50,429 bases of DNA, taken from the NCBI GenBank assembly GCA_009380095.1, contig WHSL01000014.1, positions 1 to 50,429 of the forward strand, read 5' to 3'. The notes beneath the pieces were generated by a model. The model searched no databases. It saw only the letters and a list, made by a program, of their open reading frames with translations, and was not told the origin of the DNA. A program made the translations under genes and the position numbers. How positions within the stretch are numbered: the first letter of the stretch is position 1; every line of letters begins with the position of its first letter. This DNA comes from Streptosporangiales bacterium (lineage in GTDB: Bacteria; Actinomycetota; Actinomycetes; Streptosporangiales; Streptosporangiaceae). Shown one piece after another: positions 35,811 to 44,894 of this stretch.

Positions 35811-36955
35811 CCGCCCCCGGCTCCCATGGCGCGCCGTCCGCCGACGCGTGGGCGGCGCGCCGTGTCACCGGCCGGCTCCCGGTCTTCCCGTGGGACCGGC
35901 TGGCGGAGCCCAAGGCCCGCGCCGCCGCGCACCCCGGCGGGATCGTGGACCTGTCGGTCGGCACGCCCGTGGATCCGGTGCCGGAGTCCGTACGGCGTGC
36001 CCTCGCCGAGGCCGCGGACTCGCCCGGCTACCCGCAGACGTACGGCACGCCGCGGCTGCGTGAGGCCGCCGCGGACTGGCTGCGCCGCCGGCACGGCGTC
36101 GACGCCGACCCGGACGCGGTGCTGCCCACGATCGGCTCCAAGGAGCTCGTCGCCGGGTTGCCGGCGCAGCTCGGGATCGGCCCGGGGGACGTCGTGGTGC
36201 ACCCCGAGCTCGCCTACCCCACGTACGACGTCGGGGCCAGGCTGGCGGGCGCGCGCCCCGTCGCGACCGACGGACTGACCGCGCTGGGCCCGGAGTCCGT
36301 GCCGCTGATCTGGCTCAACTCGCCGTCCAACCCCACCGGGCGGGTGCTCCCGCCGGATCACCTGCGCAAGGTCGTGCGCTGGGCGCGCGAGCGGGGCGCG
36401 GTGGTGGCCTCCGACGAGTGCTACATCGGGCTGGGCTGGGACGCGAGCCCGTTGTCCATCCTGCATCCCGAGGTGTGCGAGGGCTCGCACGCGAACCTGC
36501 TGGCGGTGCACTCCCTGTCCAAGCGGTCCAACCTGGCCGGATACCGGGCGGCGTTCGTGACCGGCGACCCGGACGTGGTGGGGGAGCTGCTCGCGGTCCG
36601 CAAGCACGCCGGTGTGATCATGCCGGAGCCGGTCCAGGCGGCGATGACCGCCGCGTTGGCGGACGACACGCACGCCGAGGAGCAGCGGGAGCGCTACGCC
36701 CGGCGGCGCGCGGTGCTGTGGGAGGCGATGGAGGCCGCGGGGTGGAAGATCGACCACTCCGAGGCCGGGCTCTACCTGTGGGCCGAGCACCCCGCGTACG
36801 ACGCCTGGGGCTCCGTCAACGCCCTCGCCGATCTGGGCATCCTCGTCGCACCGGGGGACTTCTACGGTCCTGCCGGCGCCCGCTCCGTACGGGTGGCCGT
36901 CACCGCCACCGACGAGCGCGTCGAGGCCGCCGTCGCTCGCCTGACCACCACCTGA
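35807..36955 (+). CDS. dapC: N-succinyldiaminopimelate aminotransferase DapC, non-canonical start
   Basis: A class I/II PLP aminotransferase forming N-succinyl-LL-diaminopimelate in lysine/peptidoglycan synthesis. Motifs: RLPVFPWDRLAEPK, VDLSVGTPVDPVP, WLNSPSNPTGRVL, SDECYIGLG and the PLP lysine in HSLSKRSNLAGYR. It follows fdxA as in Streptomyces and mycobacteria. No ATG, GTG or TTG exists in frame between the fdxA stop and the conserved N-terminus. The best start is CTG 35807, which overlaps the fdxA TGA as CTGA, with GGGGGAG directly before it; this gives 382 residues. In-frame GTGs at about 35633 and 35675 lie inside fdxA and are less likely. Confidence 0.85.
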   Translation: MTAPGSHGAPSADAWAARRVTGRLPVFPWDRLAEPKARAAAHPGGIVDLSVGTPVDPVPESVRRALAEAADSPGYPQTYGTPRLREAAADWLRRRHGVDADPDAVLPTIGSKELVAGLPAQLGIGPGDVVVHPELAYPTYDVGARLAGARPVATDGLTALGPESVPLIWLNSPSNPTGRVLPPDHLRKVVRWARERGAVVASDECYIGLGWDASPLSILHPEVCEGSHANLLAVHSLSKRSNLAGYRAAFVTGDPDVVGELLAVRKHAGVIMPEPVQAAMTAALADDTHAEEQRERYARRRAVLWEAMEAAGWKIDHSEAGLYLWAEHPAYDAWGSVNALADLGILVAPGDFYGPAGARSVRVAVTATDERVEAAVARLTTT

Positions 36956-37021
36956 CCACCTGACCGCCTTCCCACCCCGATAACGGGGAAAAGGGGTCGT
37001 AGGCGATCTTCCGGAGGGGAC

Positions 37022-38260
37022 GTGGCCAAGGAGAGCGATTCCGAGGGGGTCGCGAGATCGGCAAGGGGCGGCTCCGCCGTACGGTCCGGGATCCGTACGC
37101 TGCGGCGGCGCGTCCGGCGGCTCGGCGTCCAGGGCTGGCTGGACAGCGAGCGGCCGTTCCTGATCAACCTGCTCAAGGTCGGGATCGCCTGCGGCATCGC
37201 CTACCTGCTCGCCGCCCACCTGGTGCACTCGCCGAAACCGGTGCTGGCGCCGCTCGCCGCGCTGCTGACCATCCAGGTCACGCTCTACTCCACGCTCCGC
37301 CGCGGCCTCGAGCTCGCGGTCGGCGTCGTCGCCGGACTGTTCGCGGCCCTGTGGACGGCGCAGTACATCGGCCTCTCCGCGTTCAGCATCGGCCTCATGG
37401 TGCTGCTGGGGCTGCTGGCCGGCCGGCTCATCGGCCGCGAGTTCATCGGCACCCAGATCGGCATCAACGCGCTGCTGGTGCTCAGCCTCGGCCAGGGCTA
37501 CGGGCTGGCCAGGTTCGAGGACACGCTCATCGGCGGCGCCGTCGGGTTCGCGGTGAACTGGCTGATCGTGCCGCCCAGCTTCACCCGTACGGCCTCCGCC
37601 GGCGTGGGCGACGTCGCGGAGGAGACCTCCGACCTGATCCTCCGGGTCCAGGCCGGCGTGCGGGCGGGCTGGGGGCCGGGGGACGCGCAGGAGTGGCTCG
37701 CCGAGGCGCGCCGGCTGTCCCGGAACATGGGGGAGCTCGCCGACAAGGTGGAGCAGGGCGAGGAGGCGGCCCGGCTGCATCCGCGGCACTCCCGGGACAT
37801 CGAGCGGCTCGACCGGATCAGCGAGGCCACCGACTGTCTCGACCACGTCTGCCACCAGCTGCGCGGGGCCATCCGCGGCATCTCCGACCTGGCGCACTAC
37901 GACGAGGACGAGCGCCGGGTCCGGCGCGGCACCGAGGCGCTGCCCGCGCCGCTCACCGAGACGCTCGGCGACATCGCGCGCGGCGTACAGGCCCTGGGCG
38001 ACTGGCACTCGCCCACCCGCGACGAGAAGGCCGTGCTCACCCGGTTGCGCCAGGCGCGCGACGCGGCGCGGGTGGATCTGCGCGAGGCGCGCCGGCTGGC
38101 GCTGCGGTCCGCGGGCGACCCCGACGCGGGCTGGAAGGACCAGGTCCTCGCCGCGCTGGTGGACGCCTGCCGGCGCATGACGTACGAGCTCGACCCCGAC
38201 CGCGGGCCGCACCGCAAGGCCTTCGAGACCGACGCGGACACCGCCGCCGCACCCCGGTGA
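37022..38260 (+). CDS. FUSC/aromatic-acid-exporter-like membrane protein
   Basis: A 412-residue protein. A basic N-terminal tail (about 1-45) leads into an ArAE/FUSC-type membrane half with about six helices (about 48-195; LINLLKVGIACGIAYLL, VLAPLAALLTIQVTLY, GTQIGINALLVLSLGQGY). The second half is a cytoplasmic, helical, charged domain (about 200-400). It probably exports an organic acid or acts as a small permease, but the substrate is unknown. GTG 37022 has GGAGGGG four bases upstream. A short hairpin, CCCCG-ATAA-CGGGG, lies at 36975-36988. It sits between dapC and dapD without known link to lysine synthesis. Confidence 0.85.
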   Translation: MAKESDSEGVARSARGGSAVRSGIRTLRRRVRRLGVQGWLDSERPFLINLLKVGIACGIAYLLAAHLVHSPKPVLAPLAALLTIQVTLYSTLRRGLELAVGVVAGLFAALWTAQYIGLSAFSIGLMVLLGLLAGRLIGREFIGTQIGINALLVLSLGQGYGLARFEDTLIGGAVGFAVNWLIVPPSFTRTASAGVGDVAEETSDLILRVQAGVRAGWGPGDAQEWLAEARRLSRNMGELADKVEQGEEAARLHPRHSRDIERLDRISEATDCLDHVCHQLRGAIRGISDLAHYDEDERRVRRGTEALPAPLTETLGDIARGVQALGDWHSPTRDEKAVLTRLRQARDAARVDLREARRLALRSAGDPDAGWKDQVLAALVDACRRMTYELDPDRGPHRKAFETDADTAAAPR

Positions 38261-38324
38261 ACACCGAGGTGAGGATCACAGGAAGTGTGCCGGGAGCGAT
38301 GATCGCGAGGCGGGGCGGTGACGC

Positions 38325-38330
38325 TAAGCT
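38325..38330 (+). promoter_or_regulatory. -10 element of dapD (leaderless)
   Basis: TAAGCT ends eight bases before ATG 38339, with no Shine-Dalgarno between. This favours ATG 38339 over the in-frame GTG 38318, which would lie upstream of the element. Confidence 0.45.
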
Positions 38331-38338
38331 CCGGCCTC

Positions 38339-39172
38339 ATGACCGCGTTCACTAGCCCGCTCCCGGCCGCCATCGACGAGCTGTGGGAGCGCCGTTCCGA
38401 GCTGAGCCCCGCCGACACCGAGGCGACGGCCGCGATCGTGTCCGCCGTCGATGAGATCGACATGGGTGAGGCCCGTGTGGCCTTCGTCGATCCCGAGACG
38501 GACCAGGTCGTCGTGGACGAACGCGCCAAGCGGGCGATCCTGTTGAGCTTCAAGGTGCTGCCGATGGTGCGCGCCCAGGTGGGCGACTTCCAGTATCACG
38601 ACCGGGTGCCGCTGAAGACCCGGCTCGACGGGGTCCGCGTCGTGCCGGGGGCGATCGCCCGCTGGGGCGCGTACCTGGCGCCGAGCGTGGTGCTGATGCC
38701 GTCGTTCACCAACATCGGCGCGTACGTGGACGCCGGCACGATGGTCGACACCTGGGCGACGGTCGGCTCCTGCGCGCAGATCGGCAGGAACGTGCACCTG
38801 TCCGGCGGGGTCGGCATCGGTGGCGTGCTGGAGCCGGCCAACGCGGTGCCGGTGGTGGTGGAGGACGAGGCCTTCGTCGGCTCCCGGTCCATGGTGGTGG
38901 ACGGCGCGCGGGTCCGGCGCGGCGCCAAGCTCGGCGCGGGGAGCGTGCTCACCAAGACCACCCGGGTGTACGACGCGGAGACCGGCGAGGAGCTGGAGCG
39001 CGGCGAGGCCCCGGCCTGGTCGGTGTGCGTGAACGGGACGCGGATGCGCGAGTTCCCGGGCGGGGAGTTCGGCATGCAGTGCCTGCTGGTGCTCAAGCGC
39101 CTCAAGGAGGGGGAGGAGCACGAGAAGCTCGCCCTCAACGACATCCTCCGCGACCACGGCCTCGGCGCTTAG
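38339..39172 (+). CDS. dapD: Tetrahydrodipicolinate N-succinyltransferase DapD, E. coli-like type
   Basis: A 277-residue hexapeptide-repeat acyltransferase transferring succinyl from CoA to tetrahydrodipicolinate. The left-handed helix region is nearly that of proteobacterial DapD: NIGAYVDAGTMVDTWATVG, SCAQIGRNVHLSGGVGIGGV and LEPANAVPVVVEDEAFVGSR. An N-terminal helical domain (AAIDELWERRSELSP) and LNDILRDHG at the end also match that group in length and order. The usual actinobacterial DapD (Rv1201c type, over 300 residues) is a different subfamily, so this copy may be a replacement. Substrate comes from DapA/DapB; the product goes to DapC and DapE in this window. Confidence 0.93.
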   Translation: MTAFTSPLPAAIDELWERRSELSPADTEATAAIVSAVDEIDMGEARVAFVDPETDQVVVDERAKRAILLSFKVLPMVRAQVGDFQYHDRVPLKTRLDGVRVVPGAIARWGAYLAPSVVLMPSFTNIGAYVDAGTMVDTWATVGSCAQIGRNVHLSGGVGIGGVLEPANAVPVVVEDEAFVGSRSMVVDGARVRRGAKLGAGSVLTKTTRVYDAETGEELERGEAPAWSVCVNGTRMREFPGGEFGMQCLLVLKRLKEGEEHEKLALNDILRDHGLGA

Positions 39173-39180
39173 GATCCCGC

Positions 39181-39978
39181 CTAGGAGTGGATGTCCAGGC
39201 CGTAGCGGACGGCCAGCGCTGAGACGTCGAGGACGGTGCCGGAGAGGTGGCGTAGTTCGGGGTCGGTGGTGAGGGCCGCGACCACGCGGCCTACGCCCTC
39301 GGGGGACTGGGTGGCGGCCGGGTCGGTGAGGCGGACGGTGCGTGGCGTGCCCTCGGTCCGTACGTCGGCGGGGTGCAGGGCGACCGAGGCGACGCCCTGG
39401 CCCGCGAGCTGGGCGGCCACCGCCACGGCGAGCCGGTCGTCCGCCGCCTTGGCCACGCTGTACGGCACGTTGTCGCCGGCCCGGTGGCGGCGCCCCGCGT
39501 CGGCGGAGACGGTCACGATGAGGCTGCCGGGCGTGCGCATCAGCAGCGGCGACAGCACCACGGTGGTCACGTAGTGCGCGCGCACCGAGTCGAGCATGGA
39601 GTCCCACAGCACCAGCGGCTGCCGCCAGTACGGCAGGTCCCACTCGCGGACCGCCCCGGCGTGCCGCCGCCCGAACCCGCCCCACACGTTGTTGACCAGC
39701 AGCCCGAGCTCGCCCGCCTCGTCCTCCAGCCGCGCCGCGAGCCGCAGCACGTCCGTGTCGTCGCGGTGGTCGCAGCGGACCGGTATGCCGTGGCCGCCCG
39801 CGTCCCGTACGGCCCGGGCGGTCTCCTCCACCGTGCCGGGCAACGCGGTGGTCCGCGGGCCGGTGAGCGAGGACCGCCCGGTCACCCAGACCGTCCAGCC
39901 GGCCCGGCCGAGCGCGACCGCGATGCCCTTCCCGACGCCACGGCTGGCGCCGGTCACGAGCGCCATGTTCGAACTCAT
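39181..39978 (-). CDS. Short-chain dehydrogenase/reductase
   Basis: A 265-residue Rossmann-fold oxidoreductase. The cofactor motif is ALVTGASRGVGKGIAV (residues 6-21), the structural motif LLVNNVWGG, the catalytic Tyr and Lys are in VPYSVAKAADDR, and the Ser is in LIVTVSADAG. The protein resembles human DHRS1-like SDRs with the long WVTGRSS and DHRDDTDV segments. ATG 39978 lies six bases after TATCGT on the minus strand (leaderless); ATG 39966 is an alternative. Substrate unknown. It ends eight bases from dapD, convergent. Operator-like repeats around its start suggest tight regulation. Confidence 0.88.
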   Translation of the reverse strand: MSSNMALVTGASRGVGKGIAVALGRAGWTVWVTGRSSLTGPRTTALPGTVEETARAVRDAGGHGIPVRCDHRDDTDVLRLAARLEDEAGELGLLVNNVWGGFGRRHAGAVREWDLPYWRQPLVLWDSMLDSVRAHYVTTVVLSPLLMRTPGSLIVTVSADAGRRHRAGDNVPYSVAKAADDRLAVAVAAQLAGQGVASVALHPADVRTEGTPRTVRLTDPAATQSPEGVGRVVAALTTDPELRHLSGTVLDVSALAVRYGLDIHS

Positions 39979-40006
39979 GTTCGAACGATAACGTCCGCCC
40001 GGACGT
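39964..40006 (-). promoter_or_regulatory. Operator-like repeats around the SDR start
   Basis: CATGTTCGAAC occurs twice in tandem (39964-39974 and 39976-39986), each copy including one of the two possible start codons. Next to it is the inverted repeat ACGTCC-N4-GGACGT (39991-40006), immediately upstream of the -10 TATCGT (39985-39990, minus strand). Confidence 0.5.
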
Positions 40007-40203
40007 CTGGAAAGTCCCGTCCCATTCCGGACGCCCGATTTGGACGAACCTCCGAATCTGCCTGTGGTGACGGGATCCCGGCCCATCGCGACACACCCGG
40101 ACAATCCGCTTCGGCCGGTGGCGTGGCCCCCGCGCCACTAGCCTGAGACGAGCCGCCCCGCCGACCAGCGGCCGACCCCGAAGAAAGGCTCGACACCGCC
40201 CTT

Positions 40204-43200
40204 ATGGCTCCGAGGCTCAGCGTCGTCGTCCCGATCTACAACGTGGAGTCCTACCTCGAGGCCTGCCTCGCCTCGATCGCCTCTCAGTCGCTCCGCGAGC
40301 TGCAGATCGTCTGCGTGGACGACGGCTCCACCGACGCGAGCGCCGCGATCGCCGAGGACTTCGCCTCCCGCGACGCCCGCTTCACGGTGCTGCGCCGCCC
40401 CAACGCCGGGCTGGGCGCCGCGCGCAACGTGGGTGCCGCGCACGCGGACGGCGATTACCTGGCCTTCGCCGACTCCGACGACGTCGTGCCGGGCACCGCG
40501 TACGAGCTCATGATCGACACGCTGGAGACCACCGGGTCGGACTTCGCCACCGGCAACGTGCACCGGCTCTGGTCGTCCGGCATCGACCAGTCGCCCCTGC
40601 ACCTGCGCCCGCTCGGCCGCGCCGCCCGGCTGCGCACCCACGTCACCCGCGACCGGCTGCTGCTCTACGACCGGCTCGCCCCCAACAAGGTGTTCCGCCG
40701 CCCCTTCTGGGACCGGCACCGGCTGGCCTTCCCCGAGGGCGTGCTGTACGAGGACATACCCGTCACCATCCCCGCCCACTTCCTCGCCGACAGCGTGGAC
40801 GTGCTCAAGCAGCCGGTCTACTACTGGCGGCAGCGGGAGACCGCGGGAGACCTGTCCATCACCCAGCGGCGTACGGAGCCGGACGCCATCCGCGACCGGG
40901 TGGCGGCGGTGGATTCGGTCAGCCGATTCCTCGCGGACCGCGGGCCGTCGCACGCCCGCCACAAGCGCTGGTACGACGAGGTCGTACTCGACAGCGACCT
41001 GCGCATCTTCCTGAACATACTGCCGGACGGGGACGACGCGTTCCGCACGCTCTTCCTCGACCTGGCCAACGACTACCTGGACCGGATCGACCCCGGGCTG
41101 CTCGAGGCCATACCGAAGATGGCGCTCCGGCTGAAGTGGCAGCTGGTGCGCCGGCGGATGCTCGCCGAACTGCTGGAGGTGCTGCGGTTCGAGCGGTCGG
41201 AGGCCCCGCTGCACCTCACCCCCGGGCCGTTCCGCCGCTACGCGAAGTACCCGACCTGGGAGCGCCGCGCCGAGCTCGGCATCCCCAAGGAGACGTACCG
41301 GGTCCGCCGCGAGCTCGGCCTGCGCACCGGGGTGGACGCCGTCGACTGGGACGAGCGGTCAGGGCGGCTGGCGGTCACCGCGCACGGGCACATCGACCTG
41401 ATCGGCGTGCAGCGCCGGTGGATGACGGGGAAGGCGGTGGCGCTCCGCGAGACGGGGCGGCGGCGGACGATCCTGCTCCCCGTACGGCAGCGCTTCACCC
41501 CCGACGTCACCGCGGCCTCCGGACAGGCCCGGTACAACTACGACTGGTCCGGGGTGCGGTTCGAGGTGGATCCGCGGCGGCTGCGGCGGCGCGGCCGGTG
41601 GGTGGACGGCACATGGAAGATCGCGCTCGGCACGCTCAGCCGTGGCGTGGCGCGTGCCGGGCCGCTGCGGCCCGGCCCTTCCGGGAGCGCCGCGCACCCG
41701 CCGTACCGGTACGTCGCGGACGGCGTGCGGATCGTCCCGCTGTACGAAAACGACACGCTGCGGCTGCGCGTGGAGAACGTCCGCGCCCTGGTCACCGGCT
41801 ACCGGTTCGACGGCGACGCGGTGGTCCTGGAGGGCCGCTGCCGGGAGGTCTCCCCGGAGGGCGCGCTGCTGCGGCTCCGGCACCTCCGCGACGACCTGAC
41901 CCGGGAGTATCCGGTGATATCCGGCGACGGCGCGCGGTTCACCGTACGGGTGCCGCAGGCCGACCTCGCCCGGGACGCCGACGTCGTGGACCGCGAGGTC
42001 CGGCACGGCGAGCGCGGCGACGAGAGCGCCTGGCGCACCCTGCTGGTGGCGGACGGGCGGGAGCACCGCCTCGTCGTGGCGGACGACGTGACCTGCGGGC
42101 GGCACGCCGTCCAGGGCAGGGACCGGGACGGGCGGGAGGTCGTGGTCCGGCGCTGCCGGCGCGGGTATCTCGAGCTCGCCGAGCGGTCCGTACGCGCGGT
42201 GATCGACTCCGCCGCCTGGACCGAGGCGGGGGAGCTGCGGCTGTCCGCCGCCTATCCGGTCCCCGACGGCACGCCGGTGCGCTGGGTGCTGCGCCGTACG
42301 GAACCGCACGCGGAGGTCGACTTCCCCGCACACGTCCGCGACGGCCGGTGCATCGCCACGCTCACCCCGGCCGCGGTGCCGTCGGTGGCCGGCACGCTGC
42401 CGCTGCCCGCCGGGCACTGGGACCTGCTGCTGGACCGTCCCGACCTGGCGGAGGAGCCGCTGCTCGCGCCCTCGTACGCACCCGGCACCCTGGCCACGCT
42501 GCCCGCCCGGGCGGAGACGGCCAGGCGCGGCTATGTACTGACGGACCGCGGCTACGACGAGCCCGCGCTGGAGGTCACCTCGGACCTGGGGCCGGGCGAG
42601 CGCGGGCCCTTCGCGCAGAAGCTGCTGCGCACCCGGACCTACCCGGAGCTGCGGAGCCTCCCGCTGCGGGACGCGGTGCTCTACGACAGCTACACCGGCA
42701 AGCAGTACTCCGACAGCCCGCGGGCGCTCCACGAGGAGCTACTCACCCGTGGCGGCGTACGGCTGGAGCACCTCTGGGCGGTGCGCGACCGGCAGGTCGA
42801 GCTGCCGGACACCGCCACGGGAGTGCGACTCTGGGGGCGCGAGTGGTACGAGGCGCTCGCCACCTGCCGCTACATCGTCACCAACGCCCACCTGCCGTCC
42901 TGGTTCCGCCGCAGGGAGGGGCAGGTCGTGGTGCAGTGCTGGCACGGCGCCCCGCTGAAGCGGATCGGCTTCGACATCGCCGACGTGCGCTTCGCCAACG
43001 CGGGGTATCTGGACAAGCTGGCCCAGGAGACGCGGAACTGGAGCTTCCTGGTCTCACCGAGCCGGTTCAGCACCCCGATCCTGCGGCGGGCGTTCCGGTA
43101 CGAGGGGGAGATCCTCGAGTCCGGCTACCCGCGCAACGACCGGCTGTTCGCGCCCGAGCGGGAGGCGGCGGCGCGGCGGGTCCGCGAGCGGCTCGGAGTG

Positions 43201-43746
43201 CCCCCGGGCCGGCGGGTCGTGCTGTACGCCCCCACCTGGCGCGATGACCGCTTCTACGGCCCGGGCCGGTACCGGCTCGACCTGCACCTCGACGTGCCTG
43301 CCGCGCGGCGTGCGCTCGGCGAGGACCACGTACTGCTGGTCCGCGGGCACCCCAACACGGTGGACGGGCTTCCGGCCGACGACTCCGGGTTCCTCCGCGA
43401 CGTCACCGGCTACCCCGACGTCGGCGAGCTGCTGCTGGCCGCGGACGTGCTGGTGACCGACTACTCCTCGCTGATGTTCGACTTCGCCGCCACCGGCAAG
43501 CCGATGATCTTCTTCGCGTACGACCTCGCGCACTACCGCGACGAACTGCGAGGCTTCTACCTGGACTTCCCCGCCGAGGCGCCGGGCCCGGTGGTCACCA
43601 CCTCCACGGAGCTGATCGACGCGCTCCGCGCCGGCGACGACCTGGCCGCGCGGCACGCGGACGCGTACGCCTCCTTCGTCCGCCGCTACTGCGACCTCGA
43701 CGACGGCACGGCCGCGGCCCGGGTCATCGACCGCATGCTCCGCTGA
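40204..43746 (+). CDS. Family 2 glycosyltransferase fused to CDP-glycerol glycerophosphotransferase
   Basis: A 1180-residue enzyme probably building a teichoic-acid-type polymer. The N-terminal GT2 domain (about 1-200) has VVVPIYNVESYLEACL, VCVDDGSTDAS and FADSDDVVPG. A long middle part of beta-rich repeats (about 330-800) is shared with the minus-strand paralogue at 44895. The C-terminal domain (about 810-1180) is TagB/TagF-like: QCWHGAPLKRIGFD (about 913), SRFSTPILRRAF, VLYAPTWRDD, RGHPN (about 1049) and DVLVTDYSSLMFDF (about 1085). No membrane helix is seen. ATG 40204 is used; AAAGG lies upstream at some distance. It converges on dapE. Confidence 0.9.
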   Translation: MAPRLSVVVPIYNVESYLEACLASIASQSLRELQIVCVDDGSTDASAAIAEDFASRDARFTVLRRPNAGLGAARNVGAAHADGDYLAFADSDDVVPGTAYELMIDTLETTGSDFATGNVHRLWSSGIDQSPLHLRPLGRAARLRTHVTRDRLLLYDRLAPNKVFRRPFWDRHRLAFPEGVLYEDIPVTIPAHFLADSVDVLKQPVYYWRQRETAGDLSITQRRTEPDAIRDRVAAVDSVSRFLADRGPSHARHKRWYDEVVLDSDLRIFLNILPDGDDAFRTLFLDLANDYLDRIDPGLLEAIPKMALRLKWQLVRRRMLAELLEVLRFERSEAPLHLTPGPFRRYAKYPTWERRAELGIPKETYRVRRELGLRTGVDAVDWDERSGRLAVTAHGHIDLIGVQRRWMTGKAVALRETGRRRTILLPVRQRFTPDVTAASGQARYNYDWSGVRFEVDPRRLRRRGRWVDGTWKIALGTLSRGVARAGPLRPGPSGSAAHPPYRYVADGVRIVPLYENDTLRLRVENVRALVTGYRFDGDAVVLEGRCREVSPEGALLRLRHLRDDLTREYPVISGDGARFTVRVPQADLARDADVVDREVRHGERGDESAWRTLLVADGREHRLVVADDVTCGRHAVQGRDRDGREVVVRRCRRGYLELAERSVRAVIDSAAWTEAGELRLSAAYPVPDGTPVRWVLRRTEPHAEVDFPAHVRDGRCIATLTPAAVPSVAGTLPLPAGHWDLLLDRPDLAEEPLLAPSYAPGTLATLPARAETARRGYVLTDRGYDEPALEVTSDLGPGERGPFAQKLLRTRTYPELRSLPLRDAVLYDSYTGKQYSDSPRALHEELLTRGGVRLEHLWAVRDRQVELPDTATGVRLWGREWYEALATCRYIVTNAHLPSWFRRREGQVVVQCWHGAPLKRIGFDIADVRFANAGYLDKLAQETRNWSFLVSPSRFSTPILRRAFRYEGEILESGYPRNDRLFAPEREAAARRVRERLGVPPGRRVVLYAPTWRDDRFYGPGRYRLDLHLDVPAARRALGEDHVLLVRGHPNTVDGLPADDSGFLRDVTGYPDVGELLLAADVLVTDYSSLMFDFAATGKPMIFFAYDLAHYRDELRGFYLDFPAEAPGPVVTTSTELIDALRAGDDLAARHADAYASFVRRYCDLDDGTAAARVIDRMLR

Positions 43747-43761
43747 CGACCCCGGGGAACG

Positions 43762-44823
43762 TCAGCCCGTGGTGAGCCAGGTGCGCATCCGCGCCTCGCA
43801 GTCCGCCACGGCGGACAGCTCCACGTACTCGCCGCGGGTGTGCGAGAGGCTCGGCTCGCCCGGCCCGTAGTTCACCGCGGGGATGCCCAGCTCGGCCATC
43901 CGCGCCACGTCCGTCCAGCCCAGCTTGGCCCGGGGCTCCCCGCCGACGGCTCCGGCGAAGGCGGCCGCGGCCGGGTGGCCGAGGCCGGGACGGGCGCCCG
44001 GGGCCCCGTCCACCACGGTCATTTCGAAGCCGGCGAACAGCTCGCGCAGGTACGCCTCCGCGTCCGCGAGCGAGCGGTCCGGCGCGAAGCGGTGGTTGAC
44101 GGTGACCACGCATTCGTCGGGGATCACGTTCCCGGCCACCCCGCCGGAGATGAACACCGCGTTCAGGCCCTCGTGGTAGCGGAGCCCGTCCACCTCGGGG
44201 CGGCGCGGCTCGTACGCGCGCAGCACGTCCAGGATCGGCCCGGCCGCGTGGATCGCGTTCACCCCCATCCAGGACCTGGCGCTGTGCGCCCGCTCCCCGG
44301 TGGTCTTCACCTCGACCCGGATGGTGCCCTGGCAGCCGCCCTCGATGGTCGCCCCGGATGGCTCCATCAGCACGGCGAAGTCGGCGGCGAGCAGGTCGGG
44401 GCGGGTCCGCGCGATCCGCTTCAGCCCGTTGCGCGCCTCCTCGACCTCCTCGCAGTCGTAGAAGATGTACGTCACGTCGCGCACCGGCTCCGGCACGGTG
44501 GCCGCCATCCGCAGCTGGACCGCGACCCCGCTCTTCATGTCGCCGGTGCCGCAGCCGTACAGCCGCCCGTCCTCGACGCGCGAGGGCAGGTTGTCCGCGA
44601 CGGGGACGGTGTCGATGTGTCCCGCGATCAGCACGCGCTCGGCGCGGCCGAGGTCCGTACGGGCCACCACGACCTCACCGTCGCGCTCCACCTTCAGGTG
44701 GTCGAGGGCGCGCAGCGCCTGCTCGATCGCGTCGGCCAGCCGCTTCTCGTTGCCGCTGACCGACTCGATGTCGACGAGTTGCGCGGTGAGGTCACCCGCG
44801 TCCTGGAAAAGATCGAGGCGCAT
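43762..44823 (-). CDS. dapE: Succinyl-diaminopimelate desuccinylase DapE
   Basis: A 353-residue M20 family zinc hydrolase removing succinate from N-succinyl-LL-diaminopimelate. Zinc ligands and catalytic residues lie in LIAGHIDTVPVADN, GCGTGDMKSGVAV (the bridging Asp) and YDCEEVEEARNG (Glu pair); the dimerisation lid follows (about 175-285), with GVNAIHAAGPILDVL. The leaderless start ATG 44823 is eight bases after TATGCT on the minus strand. It lies between two paralogous polymer glycosyltransferases, matching a cell-wall context. Convergent with the first of them, 15 bases apart. Confidence 0.93.
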   Translation of the reverse strand: MRLDLFQDAGDLTAQLVDIESVSGNEKRLADAIEQALRALDHLKVERDGEVVVARTDLGRAERVLIAGHIDTVPVADNLPSRVEDGRLYGCGTGDMKSGVAVQLRMAATVPEPVRDVTYIFYDCEEVEEARNGLKRIARTRPDLLAADFAVLMEPSGATIEGGCQGTIRVEVKTTGERAHSARSWMGVNAIHAAGPILDVLRAYEPRRPEVDGLRYHEGLNAVFISGGVAGNVIPDECVVTVNHRFAPDRSLADAEAYLRELFAGFEMTVVDGAPGARPGLGHPAAAAFAGAVGGEPRAKLGWTDVARMAELGIPAVNYGPGEPSLSHTRGEYVELSAVADCEARMRTWLTTG

Positions 44824-44831
44824 GAGGGGAA

Positions 44832-44837
44832 AGCATA
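44832..44837 (-). promoter_or_regulatory. -10 element of dapE (leaderless)
   Basis: TATGCT on the minus strand lies eight bases before ATG 44823. The intervening bases are pyrimidine-rich and contain no Shine-Dalgarno, so a leaderless transcript is likely. Confidence 0.45.
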
Positions 44838-44894
44838 TTCACGATCGGCCGCCCGGCGCCTCGTGGCCGGGCCCGCGGGTCGCCGGAGAGCCGC

